From Amycolatopsis alkalitolerans (GTDB lineage Bacteria > Actinomycetota > Actinomycetes > Mycobacteriales > Pseudonocardiaceae), in assembly GCF_006152065.1 (NCBI RefSeq), contig NZ_VDFW01000002.1:248001-312000 (forward strand): a stretch of 64,000 bases of DNA, given 5' to 3'. The notes under the pieces are model-generated. The model was not told the origin of the DNA. It searched no databases and saw nothing but the letters and a program-made list of their open reading frames with translations. The position numbers and the translations under genes were made by a program. Positions within the stretch are counted from its first letter, which is position 1. Each line of letters starts with the position of its first letter. Positions 15,422 to 25,381 of the stretch are shown here, in pieces.

Positions 15422-18100
15422 TCAGCCCGGCCCAGGGCCATTGGTCCCTTGGCCCGCGTTTCCGAGTAATCCGCGTTTCATCGCGACGGTGACCGCGTCA
15501 CGGCGTTTTCGGACACCGAGTTTGTGATAAATGGAACGGACATGTGTCTTCACGGTGTTCGGGGAAATCGTCAGATCGTTCGCTATCTCTTCGAACGAGC
15601 GCAAGGTCGGCAGCAGACTGAGTACCGTGCGTTCTCTTCGGGTCAGTGGCAGGGAGATCACCGGGATCCGAAGCGCTCGCCGGATTTCGAGCACCTTCAT
15701 GGCCACGCCGTGCGCGGCGCCCAGCTTGCCGAGCCCGCTGACCACAAGTTCGGTGACCGCCGGCGTGGAGAAAACGAGCGGGTACAAGGCATCCAGGTGC
15801 TCGGCAAGGGAAAGTGCCTTGCGCAGTGCCCGATGAGCGCCGGTCTCGTCCTCGGCGAACATTGCGACCTCGGCATCGAGGAGCCACGCGTCGATCATCG
15901 TCCATGGCAGCAGGACGGTGTGGGAACCGTCGAGCAGCGGCCGGATCAGCGTGCCCGTGGCGACCGGGCGGCCCAGCGCGAGCCGCGTTCGCGCGCGCAT
16001 CAGTATCAGCTCTCCGCATTCGGGCGCGGCGGCACTGGCCCAGTTCAGGGCTTCACGTGCGGCGTCCGGCCAGCCGAAGCGGCCCGCCGCGCGGTGCTCC
16101 AGCACGGCGCAAAGCACCACCTGTTCGGCGGACAGGTGGACATCGCGGGCGTCCGCCCTGGCCAGGGCGAGCCGTCCGAGGCCCTCTGTCCACTGCCCGA
16201 GTTCGAAGCCGGCGGTGCCCGCCAAGGCGTTGAGCAGGACGGACAAGCCGCGGTTGGCCGGGGGAGCACCGTCGCCGACCAGCATGCCGGCGCGTTTGGT
16301 GTGATCCAGGCACTCGGCCGGCCGCGCGAGCAGCAACGCCCGGTATGCGAGCAGCACCGAAGCCGTGGCCCCGGCCACGGTGTACTGCCAGCCTCTGTCC
16401 TCGGCCTCGCGGAGGGCGTCCCCGGCGAGCGTACCCATCGACCGGTAGTCCCCGGTGGTCGCGGCGACCCCGCCGAGAATGGCCAGGCATTGCGTGGCCA
16501 GGTAGTCCTGCTCCTGCTCTCGCGCGCTGTCGAGGGCGGCTTCCAGCTGGTGCCGTGCCGCGGTCGCCCGGCCCGCGACGAGCAACGCCGTGCCTCGTTG
16601 CAGCATCGTCATCGCGTCGAGGGTGTGCCGCTCGCCGCCCGGCTCGAGGCGGTCGGTGTTGCGCAACATGTCGTCGACGTCGCCCGTGAGCTCCGTGAGC
16701 CCGGCCTGGACCAGAAGACGCAGCTGTTCCAGCTCGGCCGGGGCGGGGAGTACCCAGGCCGCTTCGGCGTGCGCCAGGGCCACTTCCGCGCTCGTCGCGT
16801 CGCCTTCTTCGAGGTGCAGCAACGCCGAGACGAGCGCGAGCTGGCTGTCGGCCGTGATTACGCCCTCGCCGACGACCGCCAGGGCACGCGCCAGCAGATC
16901 GTGCTCACCCGACAGCGCCAGTGTCAGCGCCAAGTGCCGCAACGAGGCTACGACGTGGTCGGCGTCGCGGGTCTGGATAAGTTGCGCGAGCGCCGGCACC
17001 GGCCGCCCGTGCTCGGCGAACCATTCGGCGGCGTGCCGGTGCAATACGGCCGCTCGCCCGGGCAGGTGGCGGTCGAGCCGGGCGAGCAGGTAGGACCTGA
17101 CCAGCGCGTGCACCCGGTACTGCCGGCCGTGGGCGCCGACCCGCATGACCAGCGAGGTGGCCCGCTCCAGGGTGTCGAGCATGACGCCCGCGTCGGCACG
17201 CCCCGAGAGGGTGCGAGCCAGCCCCGCGGAAACCTCGTCGCATACGCAGATCGCGCGCAGGAACTCCAGCAGCTCGGGCGACAGATGGGACAGCACCTCG
17301 TCGAGCAGGTAGTCCGCGACGGCCTGGTCGTTCTCGGCGAACTCGGCCAGGAACCGGCCGGGGTCCTCCGTCTCGCGCAGCGACACCGTCGCCAGCCGCA
17401 GCCCGGCCGCCCAGCCCTCGGTGCGCCGCACGAGCTCCGCGAGCTGGTCCGGGCTGAGCTCCACGCCGGCGGCGGTGAGCAAGGTGTGCGCCTCCGGCCC
17501 GGAGAACCGCAGGTCATGGGCACGGATCTCGGTGAGCTGGTCGGCGAGCCGGAGTTTGGCCAGTGAGAGGGGCGGGTCGTATCGGGTGCTCAACACCAGC
17601 CGGAGGGCCCTCAAGTGCTGCCGCAGCAAGGTCTCCAGGCCCTGCAGCGGAGCACCGGCGATCTCGTGCAGATCGTCCAGCACCAGCCACACCGGCCGCG
17701 GCAACTTGTCCAGGTGATTGATCAGCGCGCCGGTGAACCCGAGATCACGGCTCGGGTGCGCGGGCACGGCGAGCCGGCGGAGCGGGCTGCCCGGTGGGAC
17801 GGCCGGGCACTCCTCGAGTGCTTTGAGAATCGCCGACCAGAACCGGCGATCGTCATTCTCGTCCGGGCCGAGCGAGACCCATGCCGTTTCACCTGGATGG
17901 CGCGCCCGCACCCATTCCGCGAGCAACAGCGTCTTGCCGGACCCGGCCGGTGCGCTCACCACGATCGCGGTGGCGGCTTGTGCTTGATCCAAAGCGGACA
18001 GTAAGCGCGGGCGGGAGACGTAATCGGGGGGAACGCCGGGCACCACGACCTTGGCCCTCGGTACTCGTCGTCTCGCCTCGCCTCGAATCCCCTGGTGCAT
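15422..18100 (-). CDS. Large ATP-binding LuxR (LAL/MalT-type) regulator 2
   Basis: An 892-residue paralogue of the next gene, with Walker A (SAPAGSGKT) at residues 49-57, WLVLDDLHEIAG near 130, a long alpha-helical repeat region and a C-terminal LuxR domain (LTRRERTVLSLLP, then LTISPNTVKTHVRSIYHKLG). I choose the ATG that follows AGGAG by seven bases. An upstream in-frame ATG (18205) would add 35 residues but has a poorer ribosome site. The pair probably arose by tandem duplication and then diverged, since the sensor regions differ considerably. Confidence 0.86.
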   Translation of the reverse strand: MHQGIRGEARRRVPRAKVVVPGVPPDYVSRPRLLSALDQAQAATAIVVSAPAGSGKTLLLAEWVRARHPGETAWVSLGPDENDDRRFWSAILKALEECPAVPPGSPLRRLAVPAHPSRDLGFTGALINHLDKLPRPVWLVLDDLHEIAGAPLQGLETLLRQHLRALRLVLSTRYDPPLSLAKLRLADQLTEIRAHDLRFSGPEAHTLLTAAGVELSPDQLAELVRRTEGWAAGLRLATVSLRETEDPGRFLAEFAENDQAVADYLLDEVLSHLSPELLEFLRAICVCDEVSAGLARTLSGRADAGVMLDTLERATSLVMRVGAHGRQYRVHALVRSYLLARLDRHLPGRAAVLHRHAAEWFAEHGRPVPALAQLIQTRDADHVVASLRHLALTLALSGEHDLLARALAVVGEGVITADSQLALVSALLHLEEGDATSAEVALAHAEAAWVLPAPAELEQLRLLVQAGLTELTGDVDDMLRNTDRLEPGGERHTLDAMTMLQRGTALLVAGRATAARHQLEAALDSAREQEQDYLATQCLAILGGVAATTGDYRSMGTLAGDALREAEDRGWQYTVAGATASVLLAYRALLLARPAECLDHTKRAGMLVGDGAPPANRGLSVLLNALAGTAGFELGQWTEGLGRLALARADARDVHLSAEQVVLCAVLEHRAAGRFGWPDAAREALNWASAAAPECGELILMRARTRLALGRPVATGTLIRPLLDGSHTVLLPWTMIDAWLLDAEVAMFAEDETGAHRALRKALSLAEHLDALYPLVFSTPAVTELVVSGLGKLGAAHGVAMKVLEIRRALRIPVISLPLTRRERTVLSLLPTLRSFEEIANDLTISPNTVKTHVRSIYHKLGVRKRRDAVTVAMKRGLLGNAGQGTNGPGPG

Positions 18101-18264
18101 TCGCGCGCTCCTGATCCCTGCCCGCGTCCACTGTCGCATCAGGGCGGCTTCGCCGACAGCGACTTCGTGGCATCTCATCAGCGACGGGCGAGTGAAATCC
18201 GGCATCGCTGTGCCCCCGGCCGCGGCGTTTCAGAACCTCCATTGGAGCGGAACGACGACCACGG

Positions 18265-18359
18265 TGGCTCACGCCATTGGCGAACGGGCTGATCACCGCC
18301 GAGACGACGAAGATCCCGGCCAGCACGGCAAATCAGCGTCGCCGCGGCAGGCCCGTCAC
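18265..18359 (-). pseudogene. Possible N-terminal scrap of an MFS transporter
   Basis: On the minus strand, GTG opens a frame reading MTGLPRRR, then a TGA where TGG would be expected, then FAVLAGIFVVSAVISPFANG, which looks like the first membrane segment of an MFS permease. Nothing membrane-like follows. It lies beside the broken dioxygenase, so it may be one more relic of the same catabolic cluster. This is a weak call based on one hydrophobic segment. Confidence 0.22.
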
Positions 18360-18452
18360 GTCAGGCACCCTCCCTTGCTCGCCAGCCCAGATGTATGACC
18401 GGGTGGGCGGGCCTGCCACCGAAGCCGCACCCGGGCCGGCCGCGCGGCGAGG

Positions 18453-19492
18453 TCAGGCGAGGGCGGCGGCCACGGCCTCGGCGGGCGCCGGAGGCTGCGG
18501 CGGTTTGGGGGCGTCCGCCATCTGGTCGGCCAGAGACCGGACCGGCGGGGTGCCGTAGGCGAAGTAGGTCTCCCACGGCAGTTTGGTGCCGCCGACGGCG
18601 AGGCCGGTGTCGATGTCCGACATCTGCCAGGTTCGGGTCTCGTAGTCGGGTTCCAGTTGAAGGATCCCGGGCCCCCGAACAGCTCGATCCGGTTACCGCC
18701 GGGTTCGAACACGTACAGGAACGCGCCCTGAGTAATGCCGTGGCGATCGGGGCCCGCCTCGATGGTGATGTCGTACTCGCGGAACATCTCGGCGGCGTCG
18801 ATGTTGTGCTGCTGGATGCCGTAGAAGAACGCGGCATGGTGCAAGCGTCCGTGGGCACCGAGGTTGTCGCGCATGATCGCGACCTCGTGGCCGAGGATGT
18901 TCGTGCTCAGCCAGGCGCCGAACTCGACATCGCCCTCGACGACGCGCTCGCGGGTCTCGAAGCCCAGGTACCGTTCGAGCGATTCCTTGACCGGCGTCAC
19001 GTCGTTCGCCAGCAGGTTGAGGTGGTCGATTCGCTTGACCGGGATGCCTTTGAGCGGCTTCTTCGACGGGCGCGTGAGGATCTTGCTCCGCAGTTCCGGT
19101 GGGGCCTGGTATTTCTCGGCCTCCCACAGCAGCCGCAGATCGTGCCCGTCGGGTGAGGTGAACCGGAGGGTCTTGCCGTAGCCGTGGTCGCCGTCCAGCC
19201 ACTGGTGGTCGAGGTTGCCGTCCTTGATCGCCCGGTACCGGCGTTCCAGGGCTTCCGGCGAGGATGCGCGCAGGGCGGCGTGCCCCAGCCGCGGCTGCGG
19301 CCCCTCGGTGACCTTGAGGCTCCACGGGTACGGGTCCTCGTAGCCCCGCAGGTACACGGACTGTGCCTCCCGGGAGGTCTCGTACATGCCGAGGAGTTCC
19401 TTGAAGAACCACAGCGTGCCGTCGGGGTCCGGGGTCACCAACTCGACCCGGGCAAGGTGCGCGATCTCGTGCCGGATGTTGTGCTCAGTCAC
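18453..19492 (-). pseudogene. Catechol 2,3-dioxygenase-like (VOC) gene, frameshifted near its 3' end
   Basis: Two vicinal-oxygen-chelate domains of an extradiol ring-cleavage dioxygenase. The Fe(II) ligands are visible as His in RIDHLNLLAND, His in RLHHAAFFYG and Glu in NRIELFGG, so the metal site is intact. Just after the Glu, a run of five C (plus strand 18672-18676) has apparently lost one base. The frame then reads FNWNPTTRPEPGRC instead of the family-like ILQLEPDYETRTWQMSDID, and runs on in a basic low-complexity tail. In the other frame the sequence continues sensibly to a stop at 18453. Meta-cleavage of catechols fits the neighbouring hydroxylase and pathway relics. A sequencing error in the homopolymer is possible. 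Confidence 0.75.
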
Positions 19493-19688
19493 TGGTGTCT
19501 CCTTCGCTGCCTGATACCGGCCATGGTGACCACCTCCGCCGCCACCGGCAGCGGCCGTTCGTCCATCCGGGACACCGGGTCGCGCCGGGGGACCGGTCCG
19601 TTCGGCGATGCCGAATCGCCGTTGTCGAGCACCCCTTTGTCACGGAAGCGTGACCGGCGGACTCCTCGCAGCGGAAGGTTGAGCACAT

Positions 19689-20278
19689 ATGGCGCCACGT
19701 GTGGAGGCGGCGATCGTCGGCTCGGGAAACATCGGTACGGACCTGCTGTACAAGCTCCGCCGGTCGAAGCTGATCGAGCCGCGCTACCTCGTCGGTATCG
19801 ACCCGGACAGCGAGGGCCTGCGGCGAGCGCGCGGCCTGGGGCTCGAAGTCTCGGCCGGCGGGGTGGACTGGCTGCTTTCGCGGCCCGAACCGCCCGCGCT
19901 GGTCTTCGAAGCGACGTCCGCGAAGGTGCACGCCGCCGCGGCCGCGCGCTACCGCGAGGCGGGGATCACCGCCATCGACCTGACGCCCGCCTCGGTCGGG
20001 CCGTACGTGGTTCCGGCGGTCAACCTCGACGAACACCTCGGCGCGCCGAACGGATCGAGCGGGCCGTCCGGGACATGGTGGCCAGGGTCCAGGAGTACGT
20101 GCCCGGGTACCGGCTCCGCTTCGTCGAGATCGACGGCGACCTGGCCACCGTCATGCTCGACGTGGCGGGCGCTGGCGACTTCCTGCCCGCCTACGCGGGC
20201 AATCTCGACATCATCACCGCCGCGGCCGTTCAGGTGGGCGAGGCCATGGCCGGCCGGACGATGGGAGTGGCGGCATGA
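19689..20278 (+). pseudogene. Acylating acetaldehyde dehydrogenase, internal deletion
   Basis: The N-terminal 118 residues are a clear MhpF/DmpF-type NAD-binding domain ([38 protein letters not shown]). The conserved sequence stops after HLGAPN near 20045 and resumes in another frame with [20 protein letters not shown] through [19 protein letters not shown] to the stop. The intact enzyme is about 310 residues. About 120 in the middle are missing, including the catalytic-Cys region expected after NLDEHxxxxNVN. The enzyme would convert acetaldehyde to acetyl-CoA at the end of meta-cleavage, channelled from the aldolase. The stop overlaps the aldolase start (ATGA), preserving the original operon arrangement. 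Confidence 0.82.
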
Positions 20279-20760
20279 GCGAGGTCCAGCGGATCGAACT
20301 GGTGGACACCAGCTTGCGGGACGGGATGAGCAGCGTCTCGCACCAGTTCACTACCGAGCAGGTCGCGGCCGTCGCGCGCGGGCTGGACCGGGCCGGCGTC
20401 CGCACGATCGAGGTCGCGCACGGGATCGGGCTCGGCGCCTCGTCCATCCAGTACGGTTTCGCCGCCGCCACCGACCCGGAGTACGTGCGGGTCGCGGTCG
20501 AGGTGGTCGAGACCGCCGCCATCGCGGTGCTCTACGTCCCCGGCATCGCCACACTGTCCGAATTGGACGCCGCCAGGGAGGCGGGTGCCACCACGGTCCG
20601 GGGGGCGGTGCACTGCACGGAGGCCGACTGCGCGGAGCAGCCCATCGTGTACGCCCGCGAGAGCGGGATGCGGGTGATGAGCTTCCTGATGATGAGCCAC
20701 AAGCTGTCCCCGGCGCTGCTCGCCGAGCAGGCCGCCAAGCTGGACTCCTATGGCGCGCGA
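20275..20760 (+). pseudogene. 4-hydroxy-2-oxovalerate aldolase, 3' half lost
   Basis: About 161 residues match the N-terminal half of MhpE/DmpG-type aldolases: [17 protein letters not shown] (metal-binding Asp and catalytic Arg), [17 protein letters not shown], and [16 protein letters not shown]. Family conservation ends at LDSYGA. The frame then becomes Arg-rich nonsense that runs antisense-like through the next gene. Full-length enzymes are about 340 residues and carry further metal-ligand histidines in the missing part, so activity is not expected. Such aldolases cleave 4-hydroxy-2-oxovalerate to pyruvate and acetaldehyde in complex with the dehydrogenase encoded immediately upstream. Confidence 0.82.
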
Positions 20761-21378
20761 CGACTCACCGCTGGCCGACGTCGCGCGGGGCACCGCGAAG
20801 GACGCCGTGCGGGCGATCGGGGCCGCCCGCACGGCGTTCGACGAGGGGCCGTGGCCGCGGATGCCGGCCAGGGAGCGGGCGAAGATCCTGCACGCCGTCG
20901 CCGACGCGGTGGAGGCGCACACCGGCGAACTGGCCGAGCTCGAGACCCGGGACGCGGGCAAGAACATCCGCCACCTCGAGCACGCCGAGATCCCGCGTGT
21001 CGCGCACAACTTCCGGTTCTTCGCCGATTACGTGGCGCTGGCGGGCAACGAGGCCTACCAGGACGGCGACCTGCTGTCGTACACGCTGTATCCGCCCGCG
21101 GGCGTGGTCACCGCGATCAGCCCGTGGAACGCGCCGCTGATGCTGGCCACCTGGAAGATCGCGCCGGCACTGGCGTTCGGCAATACCGCGGTCCTCAAGC
21201 CCGCGCCGCAGACGCCGCTGACAGCGGACCGCTTCGGGCGGCTCGCCCTCGAGGCGGGCCTGCCCGCGGGAGTGCTCAACATCGTGCACGGTTTCGGCGG
21301 TGAAGAGGTGGCCGGCCCGCTGACGGCCGATCCCCGCGTCGACCGGATCACCTTCACCGGTTCGACCGCGACCGGTGC
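20760..21378 (+). pseudogene. Aldehyde dehydrogenase fragment, truncated at both ends
   Basis: About 205 residues of an NAD-dependent aldehyde dehydrogenase. It begins abruptly at the position corresponding to about residue 30 ([20 protein letters not shown]), continues through [20 protein letters not shown] and NTAVLKPAPQTPL, and stops after RITFTGSTATGA. The catalytic glutamate and cysteine regions, which come later, are absent. It lies in a frame different from both neighbours. In meta-cleavage clusters this would be 2-hydroxymuconate semialdehyde dehydrogenase or a relative. The left edge abuts the aldolase remnant and the right edge abuts the IclR remnant within a few bases. Confidence 0.82.
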
Positions 21379-22079
21379 GCGGCCTGCCCCGGTCGAGCTC
21401 GCACACGCTGCTCGCCAGCCTGACCCAGATCGGACTGCTCCAGTGCCGGGCCCGGGGGCGTTACCGCATCGGCTGGCGTGTGGTCGAACTCGGCGAAGCC
21501 CTCCGCGGCACGATCGACGTCCGGTCCTGTGCCGCGCCGATCCTCGACCGGCTGGTGGAACGCTACGGCGAAACCGCCCACCTGGCCGTGATGGACCGGT
21601 GGCGGGTGCTCTATGTGGACAAGGTGGTGGGCACCCACAACCTGTCCGTCCACGGGGCACGCGTGGGCACCCGCCCGGACGCGCACTGCACGGCGGTCGG
21701 CAAGGTGTTGCTGGCGCGGTGCGGGGAGATCGAGCTCCGCCGCTATCTCGCCGGGCGCGGCCTCAAGCGGTACACCGGGGCGACGATCACGTCGCCCGCC
21801 GAACTGCTTGCCGCGCTGGAACGCGTGCGCTCCGCCGGTTTCGCCCTCGACCTGGGCGAGGCCGTGTCCGATGTGCGCTGCGTGGCCGCGCCGGTTCGCG
21901 ACGATCTGGGGACGGTGGTGGCCGCGCTGAGCATGAGCGTCCCGGTGAGCCGTTTCGGTCCCGCGCAGTCCGAGTACGCCGGCGTCGTTGTCGCGGCCGC
22001 GCACGAGGTCTCGCGGGCGATTGCCGAATCGGCCGGCCCCGTGGACGGTGCCACGGTCGCCTGGCGGCGCGCGTCGTGA
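21375..22079 (+). pseudogene. IclR-family regulator lacking the start of its DNA-binding domain
   Basis: The readable product begins inside the helix-turn-helix (LPRSSSHTLLASLTQIGLLQ) with no preceding helix, then has the full IclR effector domain: YRIGWRVVELGEAL, HLAVMDRWRVLYVDKVVG, AVGKVLLARCG and [11 protein letters not shown] near the end. About 30 N-terminal residues are missing. A GTG at the junction could initiate a 234-residue product, but it would probably bind DNA poorly. IclR proteins commonly control aromatic catabolic operons. The gene sits upstream of the hydroxylase and likely once regulated it. Confidence 0.75.
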
Positions 22080-22251
22080 GCGAGGCGGTCGTGGTTTCCG
22101 TGTGCTCGGACACCGGGCACCGGACGCCCACTCGCCGTTCCACCATCCCGAAAAGCGCGGCCGGCGTGAGCCGGCGCGCGCCATCCTCGGGGTGCACCTG
22201 ATCACCGACGGCTCACGCCCACGGCGGCCGTCCCGTTTGGACGAGGAAACG

Positions 22252-23814
22252 ATGACCACATCCCCGGCTCTGGAAGTGCCAGCCTCCGCGGCCAACGACG
22301 TTCGTCCGATGACCGGCGCGGAATACCTCGACTCCCTTCGTGACGGACGCGAGGTGTACTTCCGCGGCGAACGCGTCGACGACGTCACCACCCACCCAGC
22401 CTTCCGCAACTCGGCTCGGTCCATCGCGGGTCTCTACGACGCGCTGCACGCGCCGGAGGACAAGGGGGTGCTGACCGTGCCGACCGACACCGGCAACGGC
22501 GGCTTCACGCATCCCTTCTTCCGCACCGCGCGATCGTCGGATGATCTCGTGCAGGCGCGGGACGCCGTCGCCGCCTGGCAGCGCCAGGTGTACGGCTGGA
22601 TGGGGCGCAGCCCCGACTACAAGGCGGCGTTCCTCGGCACCCTCGGCGCGAACGCGGACTTCTACGGCCCCTACCGGGAAAACGCGCTCCGCTGGTACAA
22701 GGAAACGCAGGAACGCGTGCTGTATCTCAACCACGCCATCGTGAATCCGCCGATCGACCGCGACAAGCCGGCGGACGAAACCGCCGACGTATGCGTCCAC
22801 GTGGTGGAGGAGACCGGCGCGGGCGTGATCGTGTCCGGCGCCAAGGTCGTCGCCACCGGATCGGCGCTCACCAATGCGAACTTCATCGCGCATTACGGCC
22901 TTCCGTTGCGCAAGAAGGAGTTCGGCCTGGTGTTCACCGTGCCGATGAACGCGCCGGGGCTGAAGCTGTTCTGCCGCACCTCCTACGAGATGAACGCGGC
23001 GGTGATGGGTACCCCGTTCGACTACCCGCTGTCGAGCCGGTTCGACGAGAACGACGCGATCATGGTGTTCGATCGCGTGCTGGTGCCGTGGGAGAACATC
23101 TTCATGTACGACGCCGCGGCCGCGAGCAGCTTCGTGATGGGCTCGGGCTTCATCCCGCGCTTCACCTTCCACGGGTGCACCCGGCTCGCGGTCAAGCTCG
23201 ACTTCATCGCCGGCTGCGTGCTGAAGGCGGTGGACCTGACCGGATCGGCCGGTTTCCGCGGTGTGCAGATGCAGGTCGGGGAGATCCTCAACTGGCGCGA
23301 CCTGTTCTGGGGCCTGACCGACGCGATGGCGAAGTCGCCGCAGGAGTGGGTCGGTGACGCCGTGCAGCCGAACCTCAACTACGGCCTGGCCTACCGCACG
23401 TTCATGGGCATCGGCTACCCGAGGATCAAGGAAATCATCCAGCAGACCCTCGGCAGCGGGCTGATCTACCTGAACTCGCACGCGGAAGACTGGAAGAACC
23501 CCGACATCCGCCCGTACCTCGACCAGTACGTGCGCGGGTCCAACGGGGTCGAGGCGATCGACCGGGTCAAACTGCTCAAACTGCTCTGGGACGCCGTCGG
23601 CACCGAGTTCGGCGGCAGGCACGAGCTGTACGAACGCAACTACGCGGGCAACAACGAGGCCGTACGCTTCGAGACCCTGTTCGCCTACCAGGCATCGGGG
23701 CAGGACGTCGCGCTCAAGGGTTTCGCCGAGCAGTGCATGGCGGAGTACGACGTGGACGGCTGGACCCGACCCGATCTGCTGAACAACGACGATCTCGCCA
23801 TCGTCAGGAGGTGA
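22252..23814 (+). CDS. HpaB-family flavin-dependent aromatic hydroxylase, large component
   Basis: A 520-residue protein of the 4-hydroxyphenylacetate 3-hydroxylase (HpaB/PheA1/PvcC) family, at the expected length. Characteristic stretches are [20 protein letters not shown] at the N-terminus, [17 protein letters not shown] near residue 130, a [10 protein letters not shown] flavin-site segment near 205, and [19 protein letters not shown] near 400. The enzyme uses reduced FAD and oxygen to ortho-hydroxylate a phenol to a catechol. Start at ATG after GAGGA. The downstream gene encodes the matching flavin reductase. The surviving hydroxylase beside wrecked meta-cleavage genes suggests the catechol is now processed by another route. 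The exact phenolic substrate is uncertain. Confidence 0.9.
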   Translation: MTTSPALEVPASAANDVRPMTGAEYLDSLRDGREVYFRGERVDDVTTHPAFRNSARSIAGLYDALHAPEDKGVLTVPTDTGNGGFTHPFFRTARSSDDLVQARDAVAAWQRQVYGWMGRSPDYKAAFLGTLGANADFYGPYRENALRWYKETQERVLYLNHAIVNPPIDRDKPADETADVCVHVVEETGAGVIVSGAKVVATGSALTNANFIAHYGLPLRKKEFGLVFTVPMNAPGLKLFCRTSYEMNAAVMGTPFDYPLSSRFDENDAIMVFDRVLVPWENIFMYDAAAASSFVMGSGFIPRFTFHGCTRLAVKLDFIAGCVLKAVDLTGSAGFRGVQMQVGEILNWRDLFWGLTDAMAKSPQEWVGDAVQPNLNYGLAYRTFMGIGYPRIKEIIQQTLGSGLIYLNSHAEDWKNPDIRPYLDQYVRGSNGVEAIDRVKLLKLLWDAVGTEFGGRHELYERNYAGNNEAVRFETLFAYQASGQDVALKGFAEQCMAEYDVDGWTRPDLLNNDDLAIVRR

Positions 23815-23819
23815 GCACC

Positions 23820-24356
23820 GTGCCGACGTCGGCGCCCGAGGGTGACGCGAGCCTGACAATTTCCCCGTCGCGGATGCGCAAGGCGCTCGGCCGGTTCGCC
23901 AGCGGCGTCACCATCGTCACGACGGCAGGCGCCGAGGACGCGGAGTCCGTGCACGGCATGACGGCGAACGCCTTCACCTCGGTGTCGCTGGATCCCCCGC
24001 TGGTGCTCGTGTCCATCGCGACGAAGGCCAAAATGGACAGTCGGATCCGCGCCACCGGCAAGTACGGTGTCTCGATCCTGGCCGGGGACCAGGAGCCGTT
24101 GTCTCTGCACTTCGCCGGTGCGCTGCACGCGCCGGAAACCGTGCGGTTCGTGTGGCGGAACGGCTTGCCCTTGCTGGAAGGCTCTCTCGTCCATCTCGCG
24201 TGCACGGTCGAGGCGTCCTATCCGGCGGGTGACCATTCGCTGCACGTCGGCCGCGTCGGGCACCTGTGGTACGACGACGGTCATCTCCTGGTGTTCTACA
24301 CCGGCAGCTTCCGGTCCCTTCAGGTCGCCGGACACGACGACCCGTGGGGTTTCTGA
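23820..24356 (+). CDS. NAD(P)H:flavin reductase, small component of the hydroxylase
   Basis: A 178-residue flavin-reductase-like (HpaC/PheA2) protein. It has the typical opening MRKALGRFASGVTIVTTAG, the flavin-binding GMTANAFTSVSLDPPLVLVS, SRIRATGKYGVSIL, and the late HSLHVGRVGHL with its conserved GxV histidine area. It supplies reduced FAD by diffusion to the hydroxylase encoded 5 bp upstream. GTG start with AGGAGG nine bases before, overlapping the end of the previous gene. The two make a complete two-component monooxygenase. Confidence 0.9.
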   Translation: MPTSAPEGDASLTISPSRMRKALGRFASGVTIVTTAGAEDAESVHGMTANAFTSVSLDPPLVLVSIATKAKMDSRIRATGKYGVSILAGDQEPLSLHFAGALHAPETVRFVWRNGLPLLEGSLVHLACTVEASYPAGDHSLHVGRVGHLWYDDGHLLVFYTGSFRSLQVAGHDDPWGF

Positions 24357-24522
24357 ACCGCGATCACCGGCCGCCGCTACCTCGGCGCGCTGCCTCTGGT
24401 GTGCATCGCGCTCGGTGCTCTCCTGCTCGGCGAACGGCCGAGGCCTCACCGCGCGCACTCCCGTCTGGTCCCTCATGGCACGATGAACGGTGAGGGGCCA
24501 AGATCGGGCGGAGGAGGTCGCG

Positions 24523-25353
24523 GTGGCCGGCACGGACGGGGACTGGCTCCCGGGTGTCGCGCGCGAGCGGTTGGCGCGGTACCGCGAGCGCGGCCTGAAG
24601 ACTTCCCTGCTGCCGGTGGCCGGCGCGGTCGGAGTGGAGTCCGTGGGCCTGCGTCCGGTCGGCGAGGTGATGGGCTGCATCGTGCAGAACATCGGCTGGA
24701 CCGGTGGGCTCGGCTACGGAATGGGCGGTTTCGCCGGTTCGGTCAGTTTCCAGCCGTATGTCGACGCGCTGTATCACGGGTACGACGCCGCGCTGGCCCG
24801 GATGACGACGGAGGCCAAGGGCATGAACGCCGACGGCATCGTCGCTGTCCGGCTGACCCGCGGCCGGCTGGGGGAGAACGGCCAGGAGTTCCTGGCGCTC
24901 GGCACCGCGGTGCGGGCGGATTCGGCGCACCGGCCGAAAAGCCTGTTCACCACGGACCTGCCGGGCCAGGACGTGGCGAAGCTGATGCAGGCCGGCTGGG
25001 TGCCGGCGCGGATCGCGATCGGGATCGCGGTGGAGAGCCAGTTCCTGGACTGGCAGAGCCGCGCGCAGATGTCAGTGATGGCCGGCAATTCCGAGGTGGA
25101 CGCCTACACCCAGTTGATCACCCGCACGCGCGCCCGGTCACGGCAGAGCTTCGCCGGGCACGCGCGCGATTCGGGTGGTGACGGCGCGATCGTGGCCAGC
25201 ATGAGCCTGCGTTCGTGGCACCAGGACGCCGGCAACACGCCGCTGCTGTGCGCCGAGGCCACCGTGTTCGGCACGACGATCAGCCGCTTTCACCGCGACC
25301 ACAAGGCGAGGACGAAGGCGCTGACGATCATGCCCCTGCGGGACCCGCGATGA
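24523..25353 (+). CDS. Tandem YbjQ-domain (UPF0145, heavy-metal-binding-type) protein 1
   Basis: A 276-residue cytosolic protein with two YbjQ-like domains. Domain 1 (about residues 20-125) contains ESVGLRPVGEVMGCIVQNIG and a helix reading ALARMTTEAKGMNADGIVAV, ending LALGTAVRADS. Domain 2 follows (FTTDLPGQDVAKLMQAGWVP, then GDGAIVASMSL). YbjQ proteins are small oligomers, annotated as heavy-metal-binding on weak evidence; here two are fused. GTG start after GGAGG. It heads a three-gene unit. Domain 2 has diverged more and lost part of the MxAEAxxLGAD helix signature. Confidence 0.78.
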   Translation: MAGTDGDWLPGVARERLARYRERGLKTSLLPVAGAVGVESVGLRPVGEVMGCIVQNIGWTGGLGYGMGGFAGSVSFQPYVDALYHGYDAALARMTTEAKGMNADGIVAVRLTRGRLGENGQEFLALGTAVRADSAHRPKSLFTTDLPGQDVAKLMQAGWVPARIAIGIAVESQFLDWQSRAQMSVMAGNSEVDAYTQLITRTRARSRQSFAGHARDSGGDGAIVASMSLRSWHQDAGNTPLLCAEATVFGTTISRFHRDHKARTKALTIMPLRDPR

Positions 25354-25381
25354 CCGACCGGACGGATGAGATGGAGACGCG

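Noticed and set aside
15524-17566. 680-codon plus-strand open frame opposite the second LAL regulator
   Set aside because: Same reason; the sense strand carries clear domains, and this one has none.
12770-18100. LAL regulators as evidence of a biosynthetic gene cluster
   Set aside because: No polyketide, peptide or terpene synthase genes lie nearby; the neighbours are stress and membrane genes.
22213-23859. 548-codon minus-strand open frame across the hydroxylase
   Set aside because: The hydroxylase on the plus strand is a textbook family member; the antisense product is Arg/Val/His-rich and unlike any protein.
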